Shown: positions 24,845-33,074 of the stretch, piece by piece
How positions within the stretch are numbered: position 1 is the first letter of the stretch
Layout: each line of letters starts with the position of its first letter
Assembly: GCA_937870585.1 (NCBI GenBank)
Contig: CALMZE010000131.1
Coordinates: forward strand, 1-36,980
Direction of reading: 5' to 3'
From: an uncultured Sphingomonadales bacterium
Lineage (GTDB): Bacteria > Pseudomonadota > Alphaproteobacteria > Sphingomonadales > Sphingomonadaceae
DNA length: 36,980 bases
Notes under the pieces: generated by a model
Told to the model about the DNA's origin: nothing
Database searches by the model: none
Seen by the model: the letters and a program-made list of their open reading frames with translations, nothing else
Made by a program: the position numbers and the translations under genes

Positions 24845-26925
24845 CTCCGCTCGGCCTGAACAACGGCGTCTGCCGCGCGCAATGCCGCAAGGATGCGCAT
24901 CACATGTTGGCGGTCATGCACTTCAATATCCGCCACGAAAGTGTGGAATGCGGTATCCCGCGCTTCCAGCTTGAGATTGACGATATTGGCATTGTGGCTG
25001 GCGAAAATACCCGCCATTGCTGCGAGCGCACCGGGCTCATTCTGCACGATCACGCTTATGCGCGCAGTGCCCCCATCCGATCCGTCTCCCCATGCCACGT
25101 CCATCCAGTCGGCATCATGGCCGTCGATCAGGCTGTTGCAATCAATGGTGTGGATCACGATGGGTTCATCGGCGCGGCGCAGGCCGACGATGCGGTCGCC
25201 CGGAACGGGGTGGCAGCAGGGGGCCATGTCATAGGCAACGCCCGGGGTCAGGCCCTTGATCGAAATCGCCTCGCGCTGTTCGGGCACCGCAGCCTTGGCC
25301 CCGCCGGTTGAGCCTGGCATCAATGCTTCCATCACCTGAAGATCGGTCACAGTGCGGCGGGCGATGGCTTGCATCAGGCTCGCTTCGTCGGGCTGTTTCA
25401 AGCGCTTCATGGCCTCGGCGAGCGCATTCTTGCCAAGTTTGGCCGGGATACGGCGGGCGATTTCATCGTAAATCTTGCGACCGAGCGCGATCAGTTCGTC
25501 CCGCTCCTTATGGCGCACGAAGCGACGGATGGCGGCGCGCGCCTTACCCGTGGTTGCGAAGTTGAGCCAGACCGGCTGCGGCTCCTGCGCGCGGGACTGA
25601 AGGATGGCGACCTGATCGCCATTTTCAATCTGCGTGCGCAAGGGAACAACGCGGCCGTTGATCTTCGCGCCCACCGCCTGATCGCCCAGTCTGGTGTGGA
25701 CGGCATAGGCAAAGTCGATGGGCGTTGCGCCTTTGGGCAGCTGGATCAGTTCGCCCTTGGGCGTGAAGGCAAAGATGCGATCCTGATACATCGCCATGCG
25801 GGTGTGCTCCAGCACCTCCTCCGCCGTGTCGGCATGTTCCAGAATCTCGACCAGATCCTTCATCAGCCCCGGTCCATCGGGCACCTGAACCGATTGTTTG
25901 TACATCCAGTGCGCGGCGTAGCCATGTTCGGCCTGCGCGTGCATGTCTTCACTGCGCAACTGGATTTCGATGCGGCGGTTCTCACTGTGGATCACGGATG
26001 TGTGGAGCGAGCGATAGCCGTTGCGCTTGGGGGTGGAGACATAATCCTTGAACCGGCCCGGCACCATCGGCCAGCGGCGGTGGATGATGCCCAGCCCGCG
26101 ATAGCAATCCTCCACCGTGGGCACGACCGCGCGGAATGCCATGATGTCGGAGAGCTGTTCAAAGCTGATGTGACGCTCCTGCATCTTGCGCCAGATCGAA
26201 TAGGGATGCTTTTCGCGGCCAGAGACCTGCGCGTCGATGCCTGAGCGGGTCAGCAGCAGTTTGATGCCAGAACTGATGCGGGCGATGCGGTCTCCGCCGC
26301 CTTCATTCAGTTGCTCGATCCGTTTGGTGATCGACTCATACGCTTCGGGCTCCAACTCCCGAAAGGCGAGCGTCTGCATCTCCTGCATGAATTCATACAT
26401 GCCGATCCGCTCTGCCAGCGGGGCATAGATATCCATCGTTTCCTTGGCGATGCGGCGGCGCTTCTCTTCATTCTTGATGTAATGGAGCGTGCGCATATTG
26501 TGCAGCCGGTCCGCCAGCTTGACGAGCAGGACGCGCAGATCATCTGAGGTGGCGAGCAGGAACTTGCGCAGATTTTCCGCCGCGCGCTGGTTCTCGCTCA
26601 TCGCCTCGATCTTGGAGAGCTTGGTGACGCCATCCACCATGCGGGCGACATTGGGGCCGAACCGCGCCTCAATATCCTCCATCGTGGTCAGCGTATCTTC
26701 AATCGTGTCGTGCAGAATCGCGGTGACGATGGTCTCATCATCCAGATGCAGATCGGTCAGGATGCCTGCGACTTCGATGGGATGGCTGTAATAGGGATCG
26801 CCGCTGGCACGCGTCTGGGTGCCATGTTTTTGCACTGAATAGACATAGGCGCGGTTGAGCATGTCCTCATCCGCATCCGGATCATATCCTTTGACTTTTT
26901 CAACGAGTTGGAACTGGCGCAGCAT
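24841..26925 (-). CDS. rsh: Bifunctional (p)ppGpp synthetase/hydrolase
   Basis: A protein of 694 residues from the ATG at 26925 (RefSeq-like start MLRQFQLVEK); an upstream in-frame start is less likely. The hydrolase HD domain has HDTIED (about residue 72). The synthetase domain has GRFKDYVSTPK, and its RxKD motif marks a bifunctional Rel/SpoT rather than a RelA. EIQLRSEDMHAQAEHG follows. TGS and C-terminal ACT domains complete the protein. It controls the stringent response. As the only such gene here it is likely the single long Rsh of the cell. It is divergent from the nuo operon. Confidence 0.96.
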   Translation of the reverse strand: MLRQFQLVEKVKGYDPDADEDMLNRAYVYSVQKHGTQTRASGDPYYSHPIEVAGILTDLHLDDETIVTAILHDTIEDTLTTMEDIEARFGPNVARMVDGVTKLSKIEAMSENQRAAENLRKFLLATSDDLRVLLVKLADRLHNMRTLHYIKNEEKRRRIAKETMDIYAPLAERIGMYEFMQEMQTLAFRELEPEAYESITKRIEQLNEGGGDRIARISSGIKLLLTRSGIDAQVSGREKHPYSIWRKMQERHISFEQLSDIMAFRAVVPTVEDCYRGLGIIHRRWPMVPGRFKDYVSTPKRNGYRSLHTSVIHSENRRIEIQLRSEDMHAQAEHGYAAHWMYKQSVQVPDGPGLMKDLVEILEHADTAEEVLEHTRMAMYQDRIFAFTPKGELIQLPKGATPIDFAYAVHTRLGDQAVGAKINGRVVPLRTQIENGDQVAILQSRAQEPQPVWLNFATTGKARAAIRRFVRHKERDELIALGRKIYDEIARRIPAKLGKNALAEAMKRLKQPDEASLMQAIARRTVTDLQVMEALMPGSTGGAKAAVPEQREAISIKGLTPGVAYDMAPCCHPVPGDRIVGLRRADEPIVIHTIDCNSLIDGHDADWMDVAWGDGSDGGTARISVIVQNEPGALAAMAGIFASHNANIVNLKLEARDTAFHTFVADIEVHDRQHVMRILAALRAADAVVQAERS

Positions 26926-27060
26926 AAGCTCTGGTTTGGGTGGAGTGAGAGTGATTTGCAAGCGGAGAAAAGGCCATTCCAAGGGTTGCCGTTGGGTTAA
27001 AGCGGGCCTAAAGCGCGGCCACGAATCCCGCCTTTCGTGCGGGCAAGGGAGCTTGATCGC
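26926..27060. promoter_or_regulatory. Divergent region between rsh and nuoA
   Basis: This 135-bp gap must hold the promoters for rsh and for the nuo operon. A weak rightward match is TTGCCG then TAAAGC with 17-bp spacing (about 26990-27018). The nuoA ribosome site AAGGGAG ends about 9 nt before its ATG. No regulator site is recognised. Confidence 0.3.
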
Positions 27061-27450
27061 ATGAGTTCGATCGATTTCGGGGTGGCAGCGGGGTATCTGC
27101 CGATCCTGCTGTTCATGGGGATCGCACTGATCCTCTCCAGCGCGTTTGTTTTTCTGCCGATGCTAGTGTCTCGCCTCACCGGTACGCACAACCCAACGCC
27201 CGAAAAGCTGACCGAATATGAATGCGGCTTTCCCGCATTCGAAGGCAGCCGTGCGCAGTTTGACGTGCGCTTCTACCTTGTTGCGATTCTTTTCATCATC
27301 TTCGATCTGGAAGCGGCCTTCCTCTTCCCCTGGGCGGTCAGCCTGGATGATACCGGCTGGACCGGCTGGATCGGCATGATGGTGTTCCTTGGGGAGCTTG
27401 TGCTCGGCCTTGTCTATGCCTGGAAGAAGGGAGCGCTCGAATGGGAGTAG
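27061..27450 (+). CDS. nuoA: Complex I subunit NuoA
   Basis: A protein of 129 residues, usual length. Three membrane helices are seen with the conserved YECGFPAF and [22 protein letters not shown], typical of ND3/NuoA, which lines the quinone-site region of NADH:quinone oxidoreductase. The ATG at 27061 is supported by AAGGGAG. It overlaps nuoB by 10 nt and opens the operon. Confidence 0.97.
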   Translation: MSSIDFGVAAGYLPILLFMGIALILSSAFVFLPMLVSRLTGTHNPTPEKLTEYECGFPAFEGSRAQFDVRFYLVAILFIIFDLEAAFLFPWAVSLDDTGWTGWIGMMVFLGELVLGLVYAWKKGALEWE

Positions 27451-27980
27451 AACTCATCACCGCACCCCCGCCGGGCACGCCCGCCGATGCGAGCTTTTTC
27501 AACGGCCTGAATGACGAGCTGTCAAACAAGGGGTTTCTTGTCACCAGTACCGAAGAGCTGTTCCAATGGGCGCGCACCGGCTCGCTCTGGTGGATGACCT
27601 TTGGTCTCGCTTGCTGCGCGGTTGAAATGATCCATGTGAACATGCCGCGCTATGACATGGAGCGCTTCGGTGCCGCCCCGCGCGCCTCTCCGCGCCAGTC
27701 GGACGTAATGATCGTGGCGGGTACGCTCTGCAACAAGATGGCGCCTGCACTCCGCAAGGTCTATGACCAGATGAGCGAGCCGAAATACGTCATTTCGATG
27801 GGCAGCTGCGCCAATGGCGGCGGCTATTACCATTATAGCTATTCGGTTGTGCGTGGCTGTGACCGCATCGTGCCGGTGGATATCTATGTGCCCGGTTGCC
27901 CGCCGACCGCTGAGGCCCTGCTCTATGGCATCATGCAGTTGCAGCGGAAAATCCGCCGCGTTGGCACGGTGGAGCGTTGA
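27441..27980 (+). CDS. nuoB: Complex I subunit NuoB
   Basis: A protein of 179 residues. It holds cluster N2: adjacent cysteines in LACCAVEM, then Cys in MGSCANGGG and [12 protein letters not shown]. It passes electrons to quinone at the junction with NuoD. Overlap with nuoA suggests translational coupling; a palindromic repeat follows before nuoC. Confidence 0.98.
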   Translation: MGVELITAPPPGTPADASFFNGLNDELSNKGFLVTSTEELFQWARTGSLWWMTFGLACCAVEMIHVNMPRYDMERFGAAPRASPRQSDVMIVAGTLCNKMAPALRKVYDQMSEPKYVISMGSCANGGGYYHYSYSVVRGCDRIVPVDIYVPGCPPTAEALLYGIMQLQRKIRRVGTVER

Positions 27981-28007
27981 GCGTTATGACGAAGCTTCAC
28001 AACCTCA

Positions 28008-28098
28008 CCGTTCGTCCTGAGCTTGTCGAAGGACTGTCCTTTTCTGGACGCAGCGGCATCAAGAAAGGGCAGGGCTTCGACAAGCTCAGCCCGAACGG
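28008..28098. repeat. Palindromic repeat in the nuoB-nuoC spacer
   Basis: The left arm starts CCGTTCGTCCTGAGCTTGTC (28008), and the right arm ends GACAAGCTCAGCCCGAACGG (28098). Arms of 29 nt match at 25 positions, so the transcript forms a long hairpin. The nuoC ribosome site begins just past it. It belongs to the same family as the copies at 28752, 35110 and 22737. Confidence 0.85.
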
Positions 28099-28113
28099 GT
28101 TTGGGGTGGCAAA

Positions 28114-28734
28114 ATGACACAGCACTCCGCTCCCAAATTCGCTGACAATGCGGCCCCTGCCGAAGCAATCCGCGCGGCACTGGGCACAGTTCTGGTCGAT
28201 CTGGTCGATAGCCATGGCGAGATCGCCGTGCATGTCGCGGGGCAGGATTTGCTGACCGCCATGAACGCGCTGCGCGAGGTGTGCGAATATCAGCAGCTGA
28301 TGGAAATCGCAGGTGTCGACTGGCCGGATCGTGATCCGCGCTTCGAAGTCGTTTACTGCTTGCTTTCTGTCACCAAGAACCACCGCATCCGCGTGCATGT
28401 GGCGACGAATGAGGACCAGCCAGTCCCCAGCGTCACGGGCATCTGGCCGGTGGCAGGTTGGCTCGAACGCGAAGTGTTCGACATGTATGGCGTGCTGTTT
28501 GAAGGCAATACGGACCTGCGCCGCATCCTCACGGACTATGGCTTTCAGGGCCATCCGCAGCGCAAGGATTTCCCGCTCTCCGGCCATGTTGAGCTGCGCT
28601 ATTCCGAAGAGCATAAGCGCGTCATGTATCAGCCGGTCACGCTGACGCAGGACTTCCGCAATTTCGACTTCATGAGCCCATGGGAAGGCGCGGACTACGT
28701 CCTGCCTGAGGCGGACAAGGGAGAGGCGAAGTGA
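28114..28734 (+). CDS. nuoC: Complex I subunit NuoC
   Basis: A protein of 206 residues, the 30-kDa subunit. [40 protein letters not shown] spans the family signature; ERE-x-x-DM-x-G and HP-x-RKDFPL are diagnostic. It is a separate protein, unlike the NuoCD fusion of enterobacteria. Start ATG follows GGGGTGG. It sits in the peripheral arm beside NuoD. Confidence 0.97.
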   Translation: MTQHSAPKFADNAAPAEAIRAALGTVLVDLVDSHGEIAVHVAGQDLLTAMNALREVCEYQQLMEIAGVDWPDRDPRFEVVYCLLSVTKNHRIRVHVATNEDQPVPSVTGIWPVAGWLEREVFDMYGVLFEGNTDLRRILTDYGFQGHPQRKDFPLSGHVELRYSEEHKRVMYQPVTLTQDFRNFDFMSPWEGADYVLPEADKGEAK

Positions 28735-28751
28735 GCATGTTCACATATTCT

Positions 28752-28843
28752 CCGTTCGCCCTGAGCTTGTCGAAGGGCTGCCTTTCTCTTGCCTCTGCTT
28801 CAAAGAAGGAAAGACAGGGCTTCGACAAGCTCAGCCCGAACGG
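28752..28843. repeat. Palindromic repeat in the nuoC-nuoD spacer
   Basis: Left arm CCGTTCGCCCTGAGCTTGTC (from 28752) and right arm ending CAAGCTCAGCCCGAACGG (28843) pair over 29 nt with four mismatches. The orientation is the same as the nuoB-nuoC copy, and the nuoD ribosome site GGGGAG follows directly. Confidence 0.85.
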
Positions 28844-28861
28844 TTTCGGGGAGATCAAACG

Positions 28862-30073
28862 ATGAGCATGACTCCCGAACTTTCGCCCACCACCGGCGAT
28901 GAAACGATCCAGAACTATACGATCAACTTCGGCCCGCAGCACCCGGCGGCGCACGGCGTGCTGCGTCTGGTGATGGAACTGGACGGCGAAATCGTCGAAC
29001 GGCTCGATCCGCATGTAGGCCTGCTGCATCGCGGCACGGAAAAGCTGATCGAATACAAGACTTACGCGCAGGCTTTGCCCTATTTCGACCGGCTTGATTA
29101 CTGCTCGCCGCTCGGCATGGAGTATAGCTATGTGCTCGCCTGCGAGAAGCTGCTCAACCTCGAAGTGCCGTTGCGGGGCCAGTATCTGCGCGTGATGTTC
29201 GCGGAGCTGACGCGCATCTGCAACCACATGCTCAACCTCGGTTCGCATGTGATGGACGTGGGCGCGATGACGCCCAACCTGTGGATGTTCGAACTGCGCG
29301 AGGATTGCCTCAACTTCTTCGAACGCGCGTCGGGCGCGCGGATGCACTCGGCCTGGTTCCGCGTGGGCGGTGTCCATCAGGATGTGCCGCTCAAGCTGCT
29401 GACGGACATTGGCGATTGGGTCGATGGCCGTCTGCCCGAACTGTTTGCCGATGCGATCAGCCTTGTGGCGGACAACCGCATCTTCAAGCAGCGCAATGTC
29501 GATATTGCGATTGTGAGCAAGGAAGACGCGCTAAAATGGGGCTTTTCCGGCCCGATGATCCGCGCGGCGGGCATCCCGTGGGACATCCGCAAGTCGCAGC
29601 CTTATGACGTGTATGATCGTGTCGATTTCGACATTCCGGTCGGCACCAAGGGCGATTGCTATGACCGCTTCATGGTCCGCGTGGCCGAGGTCTATCAGTC
29701 TGCGCGCATCATCAAGCAGTGCCTGCGCGACATGCCCGAAGGCCCGGTGGCAAGCGAAGACCGCAAGGTCGTTCCGCCCAAGCGCGCCGCGATGAAGACG
29801 GACATGGAAGCCCTGATCCACCACTTCAAGCTCTACACCGAAGGCTTCCACGTGCCCGCAGGCAGCGTCTATGTGGCAACCGAAAGCCCCAAGGGCGAAT
29901 TCGGCGTTTATCTGGTGAGCGACGGCACCAACAAGCCCTATCGCTGCAAGATCCGCCCGACGGCCTTTTCGCACTTGCAGGCGATGGACTTCATGTCGCG
30001 CGGCCACATGCTCGCGGACACCACCGCCATTCTCGGCGCGATGGACATTGTGTTTGGGGAGTGTGACCGGTGA
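28862..30073 (+). CDS. nuoD: Complex I subunit NuoD
   Basis: A protein of 403 residues, the 49-kDa subunit. [14 protein letters not shown] holds the quinone-binding His; [14 protein letters not shown] and the C-terminal [10 protein letters not shown] are conserved. It forms the quinone cavity with NuoB. Start ATG follows GGGGAGATC. After its stop come two non-nuo genes before nuoE, which is unusual. Confidence 0.98.
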   Translation: MSMTPELSPTTGDETIQNYTINFGPQHPAAHGVLRLVMELDGEIVERLDPHVGLLHRGTEKLIEYKTYAQALPYFDRLDYCSPLGMEYSYVLACEKLLNLEVPLRGQYLRVMFAELTRICNHMLNLGSHVMDVGAMTPNLWMFELREDCLNFFERASGARMHSAWFRVGGVHQDVPLKLLTDIGDWVDGRLPELFADAISLVADNRIFKQRNVDIAIVSKEDALKWGFSGPMIRAAGIPWDIRKSQPYDVYDRVDFDIPVGTKGDCYDRFMVRVAEVYQSARIIKQCLRDMPEGPVASEDRKVVPPKRAAMKTDMEALIHHFKLYTEGFHVPAGSVYVATESPKGEFGVYLVSDGTNKPYRCKIRPTAFSHLQAMDFMSRGHMLADTTAILGAMDIVFGECDR

Positions 30074-30104
30074 TTTCGTGCTGGAAATACAAGGAGATAG
30101 AGAG

Positions 30105-30329
30105 ATGGCAGAATTTCTAAAAGTCAACGTGATTGATGGATGGTCAGATTGGGTTTTAGGAGAAACCATGATCAATGTTTCGACGATCATTACCGTCAAG
30201 CCACGGGATGGCAATGAAAATGGCAGCGCACTAATTTATGTGCCGACTAGCATGAGATGTCAGGGTGTCCTCACGGTCAAAGAATCTTATAAGGACGTGA
30301 TGAGACGTTTAAACGCGAATTTTTTGTAA
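30105..30329 (+). CDS. Small hypothetical protein inserted in nuo operon
   Basis: A protein of 74 residues from an ATG with a strong AAGGAG ribosome site 8 nt upstream. No cysteines apart from one in SMRCQG. The pattern INVSTIITVKPRD, ALIYVPTS, VLTVKESYKDVMRRL suggests beta strands followed by a helix, faintly like small FlbD-type proteins, but no function is recognised. The segment is A+T-rich: a hand count gives about 45% G+C over 30121-30300 against about 65% over 30421-30480. The different composition and position between nuoD and nuoE suggest a late insertion. Confidence 0.65.
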   Translation: MAEFLKVNVIDGWSDWVLGETMINVSTIITVKPRDGNENGSALIYVPTSMRCQGVLTVKESYKDVMRRLNANFL

Positions 30330-30363
30330 TTGCCTAATTTAAGGTTGAGTGAACTACTGCGAA

Positions 30364-30699
30364 ATGATTGACCGTCTCGCCATCGCCACGCAGATGATCG
30401 CGCACTACAATGCGCAGGATGCGGACGCCTATGTGTCGCTGATGACCGATGATGCCTGTGAAGCGGGCTATCGCGGCGCCGTGGTGCGGGAAGGCAAGGA
30501 AGGCACGCGGGCGGGGCTGAAGGCTATGTTCGCGGAATTTCCTGAAAACCGTGCCGAAATCGTGACCGGCTATGCGCTGGGTGAGTATGCGGTGCTGCAC
30601 GAACGCGTGTTCCGCTCCTCAACCGCAGAGCCGTTCGACGTGATGACGATCTATTCCTTTGAAGGCGACAAGGTGTCGCGCGTGGAGTTTGTCCGCTAA
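30364..30699 (+). CDS. NTF2/SnoaL-like fold protein
   Basis: A protein of 111 residues from the ATG at 30364; a GTG at 30349 preceded by AAGG is the other choice (116 residues). DRLAIATQMIAHYNAQDADAY is the opening helix pair, and later strands (EIVTGYALGEYAVLHERVF, IYSFEGDKVSRVEFVR) fit the NTF2-like/SnoaL cone fold, used by isomerases, dehydratases or ligand-binding proteins. Its stop and the nuoE start share one base (TAATG), so it is translated with nuoE. The role in or near complex I is unknown. Confidence 0.75.
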   Translation: MIDRLAIATQMIAHYNAQDADAYVSLMTDDACEAGYRGAVVREGKEGTRAGLKAMFAEFPENRAEIVTGYALGEYAVLHERVFRSSTAEPFDVMTIYSFEGDKVSRVEFVR

Positions 30700-31367
30700 T
30701 GGCTGACGCACCCAATATCCCGTCCGAAGCCGAAGTCCGCGCCAAATGGGGCGACTTCAAGTGGACGAAAGAGAATGCCAAAACGGCGGCGATGTATGTT
30801 GGCCGCTATCCCGAAGGCCGTCAGCGGTCTGCGGTGATGGCGCTGCTCGATCTCGCCCAGCGTCAGGTTGGCACAGACACAAAAACACAGGGCTGGTTGC
30901 CGGTTCCGGTGATCGAATATGTCGCGGCCTATCTCGATATGCCCTATATGCGCGCTTACGAGGTGGCGACCTTCTACACCATGTATAATCTGGCTCCGGT
31001 CGGTCGTTACCATGTGCAGGTGTGCGGCACGACGCCGTGCATGTTGCGCGGGTCTGACGATGTGATGAAGGCGTGCAAGAACCGGGGCCTTGTGAAGGGC
31101 GCGACCACGCCGGACGGGCTGTTCACTCTGAACGAAGTCGAATGTCTGGGGGCCTGCACCAATGCACCGATGGTCCAGATCAACGACGATAATTTCGAAG
31201 ACCTGACCTATGACAGCATGTCCGCGCTGCTCGAAGCCTTGGCGACCGACAAGCCGGTGAAGATCGGCCCGCAGATCGACCGCCAGACGAGCTGCCCGGA
31301 AGGTGGGCCGACCACGCTGAAAGAGATGGTCAGCGCCAATCATGATTACCGGAAGGACCGGAAATGA
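30699..31367 (+). CDS. nuoE: Complex I subunit NuoE
   Basis: A protein of 222 residues, usual for Alphaproteobacteria. The [2Fe-2S] cluster ligands are Cys in [11 protein letters not shown] and in [11 protein letters not shown]. It belongs to the NADH dehydrogenase module. The start overlaps the preceding gene by one base and its stop overlaps nuoF by ATGA. Confidence 0.97.
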   Translation: MADAPNIPSEAEVRAKWGDFKWTKENAKTAAMYVGRYPEGRQRSAVMALLDLAQRQVGTDTKTQGWLPVPVIEYVAAYLDMPYMRAYEVATFYTMYNLAPVGRYHVQVCGTTPCMLRGSDDVMKACKNRGLVKGATTPDGLFTLNEVECLGACTNAPMVQINDDNFEDLTYDSMSALLEALATDKPVKIGPQIDRQTSCPEGGPTTLKEMVSANHDYRKDRK

Positions 31368-32662
31368 GCCTTCAGGATAAAGACCGCATTTTCACCAACC
31401 TCTACGGTTTCCAGCCATGGACGCTGGATGCCGCCAAGAAGCGCGGCGCATGGGATGGCACCAAGAAGCTGCTGGAACTCGGCGCGGATGAAATCGTCGA
31501 GCGCATCAAGGCGTCTGGCCTCAGGGGTCGGGGCGGGGCGGGCTTCCCCACGGGGATGAAGTGGAGCTTCATGCCGAAGAACCCCACGCCCGAACGCCCC
31601 AACTTCCTCGTCATCAATGCCGACGAATCCGAACCCGGTTCGTGCAAGGATCGCGAGATTATCCGCCACGATCCGCATCTGCTGGTCGAAGGCGCGCTGG
31701 TCGCGGGCTTCGCCATGCGTGCGCGGGCGGCGTACATCTATATTCGCGGCGAGTTTATTTACGAAGCCAAGGTGCTCGAAGCGGCAGTGGCAGAAGCCTA
31801 TGCAGCGGGTCTGATCGGCAAGAATGCCTGCAAGTCCGGCTATGATTTTGATGTGTTCGTCCATCGCGGCGCTGGCGCGTATATTTGCGGTGAAGAAACC
31901 GCGATGATTGAAAGCCTCGAAGGCAAGAAGGGCCAGCCGCGCCTCAAGCCGCCGTTTCCGGCGGGTGCGGGCCTTTATGGCTGCCCGACCACGGTCAACA
32001 ATGTGGAGAGCATCTCCGTTTCGCCGACGATCCTGCGGCGCGGTGCGGACTGGTTCAAGAGCTTCGGGCGCGAAGGTAATGCCGGCACCAAGCTGTTCCA
32101 GATATCCGGCCATGTGAACACGCCCTGCACCGTGGAAGAGGCGATGAGCATCCCCTTCAAGGAGCTGATCGAAAAGCACGCAGGCGGCATTCGCGGCGGG
32201 TGGGACAATCTGCTGGCGGTGATCCCGGGCGGCTCTTCGGTGCCGATGGTGCCCGCCGCGCAGATCATGGACGCGCCGATGGATTTTGACGGGCTGAAGG
32301 CGCTCGGCTCCGGCCTTGGCACGGCGGCGGTGATCGTGATGGACAAATCCACCGATGTCGTCCGCGCCATCTCGCGCCTGTCCTACTTCTACAAGCATGA
32401 GTCATGCGGCCAGTGTACGCCCTGCCGCGAAGGAACCGGCTGGATGTGGCGCGTGATGGAGCGCCTGCGCACGGGTGATGCGGACGTATCCGAAATCGAC
32501 ACGCTGTTCGAAGTCACCAAACAGGTTGAAGGCCACACCATCTGCGCGCTCGGCGACGCGGCGGCCTGGCCGATCCAGGGCCTGATCCGCCACTTCCGCC
32601 CGGAAATCGAACGCCGGATCGCGGAAAAGAATGGCGGCGAGATGCTGGAGGCTGCGGAGTAA
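31364..32662 (+). CDS. nuoF: Complex I subunit NuoF
   Basis: A protein of 432 residues, the NADH-binding 51-kDa subunit. [13 protein letters not shown] is the NADH/FMN loop. [14 protein letters not shown] and [10 protein letters not shown] are FMN contacts, and [13 protein letters not shown] plus a later HTICALGD give the [4Fe-4S] N3 ligands. A retropepsin-like gene begins one base after its stop. Confidence 0.98.
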   Translation: MSLQDKDRIFTNLYGFQPWTLDAAKKRGAWDGTKKLLELGADEIVERIKASGLRGRGGAGFPTGMKWSFMPKNPTPERPNFLVINADESEPGSCKDREIIRHDPHLLVEGALVAGFAMRARAAYIYIRGEFIYEAKVLEAAVAEAYAAGLIGKNACKSGYDFDVFVHRGAGAYICGEETAMIESLEGKKGQPRLKPPFPAGAGLYGCPTTVNNVESISVSPTILRRGADWFKSFGREGNAGTKLFQISGHVNTPCTVEEAMSIPFKELIEKHAGGIRGGWDNLLAVIPGGSSVPMVPAAQIMDAPMDFDGLKALGSGLGTAAVIVMDKSTDVVRAISRLSYFYKHESCGQCTPCREGTGWMWRVMERLRTGDADVSEIDTLFEVTKQVEGHTICALGDAAAWPIQGLIRHFRPEIERRIAEKNGGEMLEAAE

Positions 32663-32663
32663 G

Positions 32664-33074
32664 ATGGGCTTGGTCTATCAGAAAATCCGCATCTTCAATG
32701 CGGCGCGGCCCGAATTGGAGGAGGTCGAAGCGAAGGCGCTTGTCGATTCCGGCGCGATTGACCTTTGCATTCCCAAACACGTCGTCAATCAGCTGAAGTT
32801 GCAGACGCTGGAACAGCGCGAAGTGACGACGGCTGATGGCAACAAGCAGGTGGTCGATTATGTCGGCCCGATCATGGTCGAAGTTTTTGGTCGCAAAGCC
32901 TTTACCGGGGCCATGGTGATGGGTGACGTGGTTCTGTTGGGTGCAATCCCGATGGAATCGATGGACGTCCTCATCGACCCACGTCGCCAGATTCTCGTCC
33001 CCAACCCTGAAAATCCGAACATACCCGGCGCAATGGCGATGGGTGTTCGTCATCCGCGAAAGGCGGCGGACTAA
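32664..33074 (+). CDS. Retropepsin-like (clan AA) aspartic protease
   Basis: A protein of 136 residues. ALVDSGAIDLCIP has the D-[ST]-G-A active-site motif of retroviral-type aspartic proteases (Asp28, Ser29, Gly30), and VLLGAIPMESMDVLIDP matches the hydrophobic-hydrophobic-Gly second motif and C-terminal strand of bacterial clan AA proteins; as such proteins are half-size they should act as homodimers. There is no signal peptide or membrane helix. A GCGGAG ribosome site precedes the ATG. It starts 1 nt after nuoF and its stop shares a base with the nuoG start (TAATG). A fused or embedded protease in a respiratory operon is odd; whether it acts on complex I is unknown. Confidence 0.8.
   Translation: MGLVYQKIRIFNAARPELEEVEAKALVDSGAIDLCIPKHVVNQLKLQTLEQREVTTADGNKQVVDYVGPIMVEVFGRKAFTGAMVMGDVVLLGAIPMESMDVLIDPRRQILVPNPENPNIPGAMAMGVRHPRKAAD

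Noticed and set aside
30048-30104. Longer form of the small ORF starting inside the end of nuoD
   Set aside because: The ATG at 30105 has an ideal AAGGAG site, whereas the upstream start would overlap nuoD without a ribosome site.
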